64,000 nt of DNA. Source: Cotesia glomerata. Lineage: Eukaryota > Arthropoda > Insecta > Hymenoptera > Braconidae. The position numbers were made by a program, and so were the translations under genes. The notes under the pieces are model-generated. The model searched no databases. It worked only from the letters and a program-made list of their open reading frames with translations, and was not told where the DNA came from. This document shows positions 59,291 through 64,000 of this stretch, in pieces (within the stretch, counting starts at the first letter, position 1; each line of letters begins with the position of its first letter). Location: positions 30,913,525 to 30,977,524 of the forward strand of contig NC_058159.1 of assembly GCF_020080835.1 (NCBI RefSeq), written 5' to 3'.

Positions 59291-59806
59291 AATATATTTT
59301 TTAAAAATTATTTTCAAATCTTAAATAATGTATTGATTATTCTCCAAGACTTTAATTATAAGTTATTGGTGTTAAAAATTTTTATGGGATTTTTTTTAGA
59401 AGCAATTGGTGTTATTTTTTTTTATTTCGATAAAATTTAAATATCAAAGACACTATTAAGTAAATTTGAATCTGTGTTATACAATAAATTGACCATTATA
59501 AATTTTTTTAAGTGACTTTTTCGTCAATTTTACAATAATTTGTTTCAAAAAATGCCTTTTTATGATTTTTTAAAAATTTTTTAATTAATCAACGCGTTTT
59601 TTGACTTCACATCATTACTTTTGACCCTTTTAGCATTCTCTAATTTACTCAGCTTTAAAATTACAACACATACTTTCACTTTCTTTTAAAATACACTCAC
59701 AATCCTTTAATGATTATAAATTTGACAACAAAAAAGCTGGATTTTTATTAAGGGTTGAAATTTATAAAAAATTGAAGTAAAGTTCAATTTAAATCCCTTA
59801 CATCAA

Positions 59807-59878
59807 AGCAGAGTGGCGCAGTGGAAGCGTGCTGGGCCCATAACCCAGAGGTCCGTGGATCGAAACCATGCTCTGCTA
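59807..59878 (+). tRNA. Initiator tRNA-Met (CAT), copy 2 with one T-stem change
   Basis: Identical to copy 1 except CCACG becomes CCATG in the T stem, turning a G-C pair into G-U. The fold should survive. The flanks match those of copy 1 (for example TTGGTGTTAAAAATTTTTAT downstream), so it arose by tandem duplication of a ~580-bp unit. Confidence 0.96.
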
Positions 59879-60381
59879 AATATATTTTTTTTTAATTATT
59901 TTCGGATCCTAAATATTGTATTGATTATTTTCTAAGGCTTTAAGAAGTTATTGGTGTTAAAAATTTTTATGGGATTTTTTTTAGAAGCAATTGGTGTTAT
60001 TTTGACGAAATTTAAATATCAAAGACACTTTAAGTGTGTTTAAATCTATATTATACAATAAACTGACCGTCAAAAATTTTTTTTAGGTACTTTTTAGTCA
60101 ATTTTACAATAATTTGTTTGAAAAAATGATTTTTTATAATTTTCTTTTAATTTTTCAATTAACTAACGCGTTTTTTTACTTCATATCATTACTTTCGACC
60201 CTTCTAGCACTCTTTAATTTTCTCAGCTTTGACATTACTAAACATACATTAACTTTCTTTTAAAATACACTCACAATCTTTTAATGATTATAATTTTGAC
60301 AATAAAAAAAGCTGGATGTTTATTAAGGGTTGAAATTAATAAAAAATTGAAATAAACTTCAATTTAGATCCCTTTCCGCAA

Positions 60382-60453
60382 AGCAGAGTGGCGCAGTGGA
60401 AGCGTGCTGGGCCCATAACCCAGAGGTCCGTGGATCGAAACCACGCTCTGCTA
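60382..60453 (+). tRNA. Initiator tRNA-Met (CAT), copy 3
   Basis: Sequence identical to copy 1, 575 nt downstream of copy 2. Upstream flanks are homologous (AAAGCTGGATGTTTATTAAG), but the downstream flank is unrelated, so the array ends here. A T7 run about 20 nt after the gene can act as terminator. Confidence 0.97.
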
Positions 60454-63189
60454 AAATGCAAATTTCTTTTTTTGCTCAATTAAAAATTTTGTTTAAACAC
60501 TTGCGGCTACTTTTCTATCAAAAGTACAAACAAAGTTTGCAATAAAAGAATTTAAAAAACAAATATTATGCTGCGCAGCTTATAGCCTTATGAATAATGG
60601 GTGGATTATGAATCGTAACGACAGTTTGCAAAAGTTATTTTATAAGTTACGAGTGTAAGTATAAGATAACATGACAGTAGGGTTGGAAAGTTTAAATATC
60701 TAGTTTGTTTCTTCGTAAGTTGCTCCCCTCAGTTTTCTGTCTTATGTTATGTGTTTTATGTCTTATGTCTTATGCCTGACACGGACAATTGCGAAAAAAC
60801 ATAAGGATAACGAGGAATTGATAGAGGTAATATAGAGTCTAATGGTAAAAAAGAATCCCGGGTCACAATGCTAAGTTGCCGAGAATGTATGAGTAGGATA
60901 ATAGTTAACCTTAAGATTACTGTTTACGGAAGTATGCAGCTTTACATCGGGAGGGTAATAAATAGCTTCTGAACATTGTACGCGATCAATAGAGTGAATT
61001 ATTCTATTCTGTGGGGAAAATAAAGCAAACTGATTGCTAGTAGATATATATAAATATATAAACATATATCTTTAAATTTTGCAGTACATATTACGGCTTT
61101 AAATAAATTATATTATTTTTAAAAATGAATTTAATATTTAATTAAAGAAAATCTTGTATAATAATTATAATTTTTAAAAAATTAAATAATAATAATTATT
61201 ATTGTTATTTTATTAAAAAAATTATCATTAATCGTTATTAATTTTTTGATAAATAATAATAATAATAATAATTTATATTAGATTTATGTATAGTAGCTGA
61301 CAGACATATATAGACAGATACTTTCAATAAAAATAAAATAAATAAATAAGTTAAAGTAAAATAAAGTAAAAGGGAATAAGGAGTATGAGGAGAGTCGAAC
61401 ACGAAAGTCGTGATCCTCGTGCTCCTGATACCACTGGAAAGGACCTCGGAAGCTCTTTATCGAGATTTATTATTATTCATGGTCACAAGTGACAACTTGA
61501 CTATATAATCACGCCCGAAAAAATAATATTAAATAAATAATCCCCGGGGATATCATAATTTATTACCTAATCTCATAGATTCTGTCTGTCGAGTTTGTTT
61601 TATTGTAAAAGTGATTCTTATCATTATCACTAACTCTAGTTACGTATACTACTTGCGTATTATACATAGAGCACAGAAGTTCAGGCATGTGTTTGTTCAA
61701 TATTGATAGTTTACAAGTTATAAGTTTGTTATGTTGCTGTGACAGCTTTGGAATAATATTATTAGTTATTACCGCTGATATTATGTTGGGTAATAGTTAT
61801 TTATTTACTGGGGAGTTTGTTATAAGTTATACATAAGAAACTAGGTTTTTACTATTACTACTGACTTACTGAGACAGGTGTTGATTGGCTGCGAGCTATA
61901 AGTTAATGACAAACTATTTTTTTTATCTAGTTTTAAATGTATACTTAATAAGTAGTGAGGCTAATACCAATTATAAGTTATTGTTATTTTTTTATTATTT
62001 ATTAAGTTCCTAAAATTATCAAGCGCTAATATAAAATATTATTTTTTTTAACTTTTAACAAATATTTTTCTAGAAAAATTTAATATTTAATAAAAAATTT
62101 AATTCTTCGATAAGTACATTAAAATGATTAGATATAAATGAATCGGAAAGTACCGCATGACTCGGTGAAATATTTAGCGAGGTGTCGAATAAACGCAACG
62201 CCGACTTTACGATTTTTACGACTACTACCGGGCGTATTAAATCCTTCACTAAAGATTCATGCGTCGATAAATAATTTAAAGCATTGTAGGGAAGTTTTCT
62301 GCAGTAACCGGTAACCGGTAGGCTGGGCATAGCAGCCGGGACCCAAGACTCGAAACGTAAGACGAGAACACATAATATAATATTCTTCCTTTTATTCCAT
62401 ATTTTTATTTTATTTACATTTTATAAAAGTTATCCCGTCTCACCGCAATCACCCAGAAGCGAACATGCTAGTGAATTAACGACGAGTTTCGCTCTCATAT
62501 TCCCTCTGGAGTCCCGCTGCGCGGTTCTGATGTGCTCCTTATATTTGTTTTATCTTGCTCTAATTTTAATTAAACCGATCGAATTTTATTTAATCTTTCT
62601 GAATTTTTAATTCGAAAATTTAAATAATTTTTCGCGACTTTGCGAAGAAACAAAGAAAAAATCGATAGCTTACATTACGAAGAAATCTCAAATCTTGACG
62701 AACGGGCTCATTAGACATTTAGACCTCGGATAATCACAAATTATATTTTAATTACCGGGCTCGCGATTGAGGAGGCTGATGTGTGGCTAATACCGAGTGC
62801 CCGAGGGCCGGCTTGACGAGCATATAATTGCGTGGTCACGTGCCCCCCGACTACTATTAAAACATTTAAGGATCGGAGTCCTGAAGTACACCCAACACCG
62901 GCGATTTAATTCAGCTTAGAGAAAAATTAACGAGCTTCTCGGCTCGGGTCTTTCATCATGGAAATAACTTTACTATTTAAATAATTGTCGAGTTGTTTAT
63001 ATTATCGTGATTATGATTAGAAAACCCTCATCAATCAAATCCCTCTTTAATGGGTTACTTTTATTTACTTTCCGCTGTTTTTACTTCTGCCGTGATCAAT
63101 TGCCGTGTTGAGTGCATATAATAATAACATTTACGAGGACAATCGACTGTGGTTACACCGTTCGGTCTAATCAGCAAATGTTTGCAATT

Positions 63190-63690
63190 TGTCAACTTTT
63201 AAGTCGATGGTCTGGGTTTGATATTGAAGATACGGAAAAATCACAGGACCTTATCGATAGAAAATTTAATTTCTTACAAAAAAGATCTGTTTTTTTTTTT
63301 TTTTTTTTTTTTGTATTTTTAATATTTAATCCAGAATTTTGAGTTAAAAATCAAAAAACAATAATTTTTGGAACAATTTTAAAGCAAAAATAATTTTTAA
63401 AAAGTTCAACTCGATGTTTTGGGCTAAATGTTGAAGGTAAAGAAAAATCAAAGGACCTTATCGATAGAAAATTTAATTTCTTACAAAAAAGATCTGTTTT
63501 TTTTTTTGTATTTTGAATATTTAATCCGGAATTTTGAGTTAAAAATCAAAAAACAATAATCTCTTGAATTACTTTAAAACAAAAATGATTTCTAAAAAGT
63601 TCAACTCGATATTTTGGGCTTAATATTGGATACAGAAAAATCACACAAGACCTTATCTATAGAAAATTTAATTTCCTACAAGAAAGGTCT
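63190..63690. repeat. Three-unit tandem repeat, ~200-bp period
   Basis: Units begin near 63196, 63399 and 63596. Each has TCGAT.GT.TGGG..T, then GAAAAATCA and GACCTTATCGATAGAAAATT, TTAATTTCTTACAAAAAAGA and a T-run. The third unit is cut short where the dispersed block begins. Confidence 0.85.
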
Positions 63691-63745
63691 CATCATTTTT
63701 GCACGACTCATGATGCAAAGCATCAGAGAGTGCTTTACGATCGAA
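63691..63745 (-). repeat. Dispersed ~50-bp block, copy 2
   Basis: The complement reads CGATCGTAAAGCACTCTCTG then ATGCTTTGCATCATGAGTCG. It matches 45774-45828 and contains the near-palindrome ATGATGCAAAGCATCA. Confidence 0.75.
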
Positions 63746-64000
63746 AAATTTTTTTCGCCTCATTTTGGCGCCTATTTTTATTATTATAGCCTTGTTAGTT
63801 CACGGAATCAAGATATTTTGCATACTATTGTCGAGATAATTTAATGGAGATTATTTTCATACTTTTTAAAAATTGATTTACTGCAATAGAGCTGGAAAAA
63901 AACACCAAAATAGGTCAAAAAATTTTCCTGTCCGTCATGTGTGAAACCCGGAAACACTGTAACTTGTGAAAAAATCCATTATTTGAGTTAAATTTTTTTA

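Larger units (their letters stand above)
59105..64000. other. trh upstream intron or flank
   Basis: Apart from three tRNA genes (59219-60453), a dispersed block and a tandem repeat (63190-63745), I see no exon here. The trh bHLH exon must lie beyond 64000. A GTCACGTGCC site is at about 62832-62841. GC is locally higher near 62420-62530 and 62740-62960. Confidence 0.5.

Overview
The window is AT-rich (clearly over 70% A+T outside exons) eukaryotic nuclear DNA from an insect. Evidence: spliced genes with mostly short GT-AG introns, insect-type orthologues (SH3PX1/SNX9, CaMKI with an MPLFGKKD amino terminus, trachealess), a dense load of MITE-like repeats, and a 100-N assembly gap. The AT bias and gene style fit a parasitoid hymenopteran such as a braconid wasp, but this is inference only.

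Layout. FNBP4-like (minus, 3' end off the window) is divergent from COG3 (plus, single coding exon). COG3 converges on MUS81 (minus), with a 115-nt hairpin between their 3' ends. MUS81 is head to head with the glycogen branching enzyme GBE1 (plus), and a GTCACGTGAC site lies in the shared promoter. TIMM29 (minus) is head to head with SH3PX1/SNX9 (plus). CaMKI (minus, 8 exons, polyQ tail) is head to head with the endo-alpha-mannosidase MANEA (plus). Next come three tandem minus-strand copies of a secreted-protein gene (33601-42631). Two are intact 7-exon genes (702 and 714 aa). The third is a pseudogene: only its last three exons remain, one has a TGG-to-TGA nonsense change, and it abuts a LINE fragment and the assembly gap. 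SOD1 follows and lacks its first exon because of that gap. Then come two genes I cannot name: a 271-aa membrane protein (minus) and a 250-aa Cys-motif protein (plus). The right end is trachealess (minus; bHLH exons outside the window). One of its introns carries three tandem initiator tRNA-Met genes on the opposite strand.

I rebuilt exon-intron structures by eye from GT-AG sites and conserved protein continuity. For FNBP4, MUS81, GBE1, TIMM29, SH3PX1, CaMKI, MANEA, both intact tandem copies, SOD1 and the two unnamed genes, exon phases join without a break. For the complete models the summed length is also a multiple of three.

Repeats. Introns and intergenic DNA are filled with (a) multi-unit arrays of ~60-bp palindromic arms around a TA-rich spacer at six sites, (b) two related ~190-bp MITE families, and (c) single elements with distinct ends: a piggyBac-like element flanked by TTAA, a TA-flanked element, and a 948-bp TIR element. 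The genes are mostly housekeeping (Golgi tethering, glycogen, DNA repair, mitochondrial import, endocytosis, calcium signalling, redox) plus one developmental regulator. No operon-like or defence system was seen. The least explained items are the tandem secreted gene family and the palindrome arrays.
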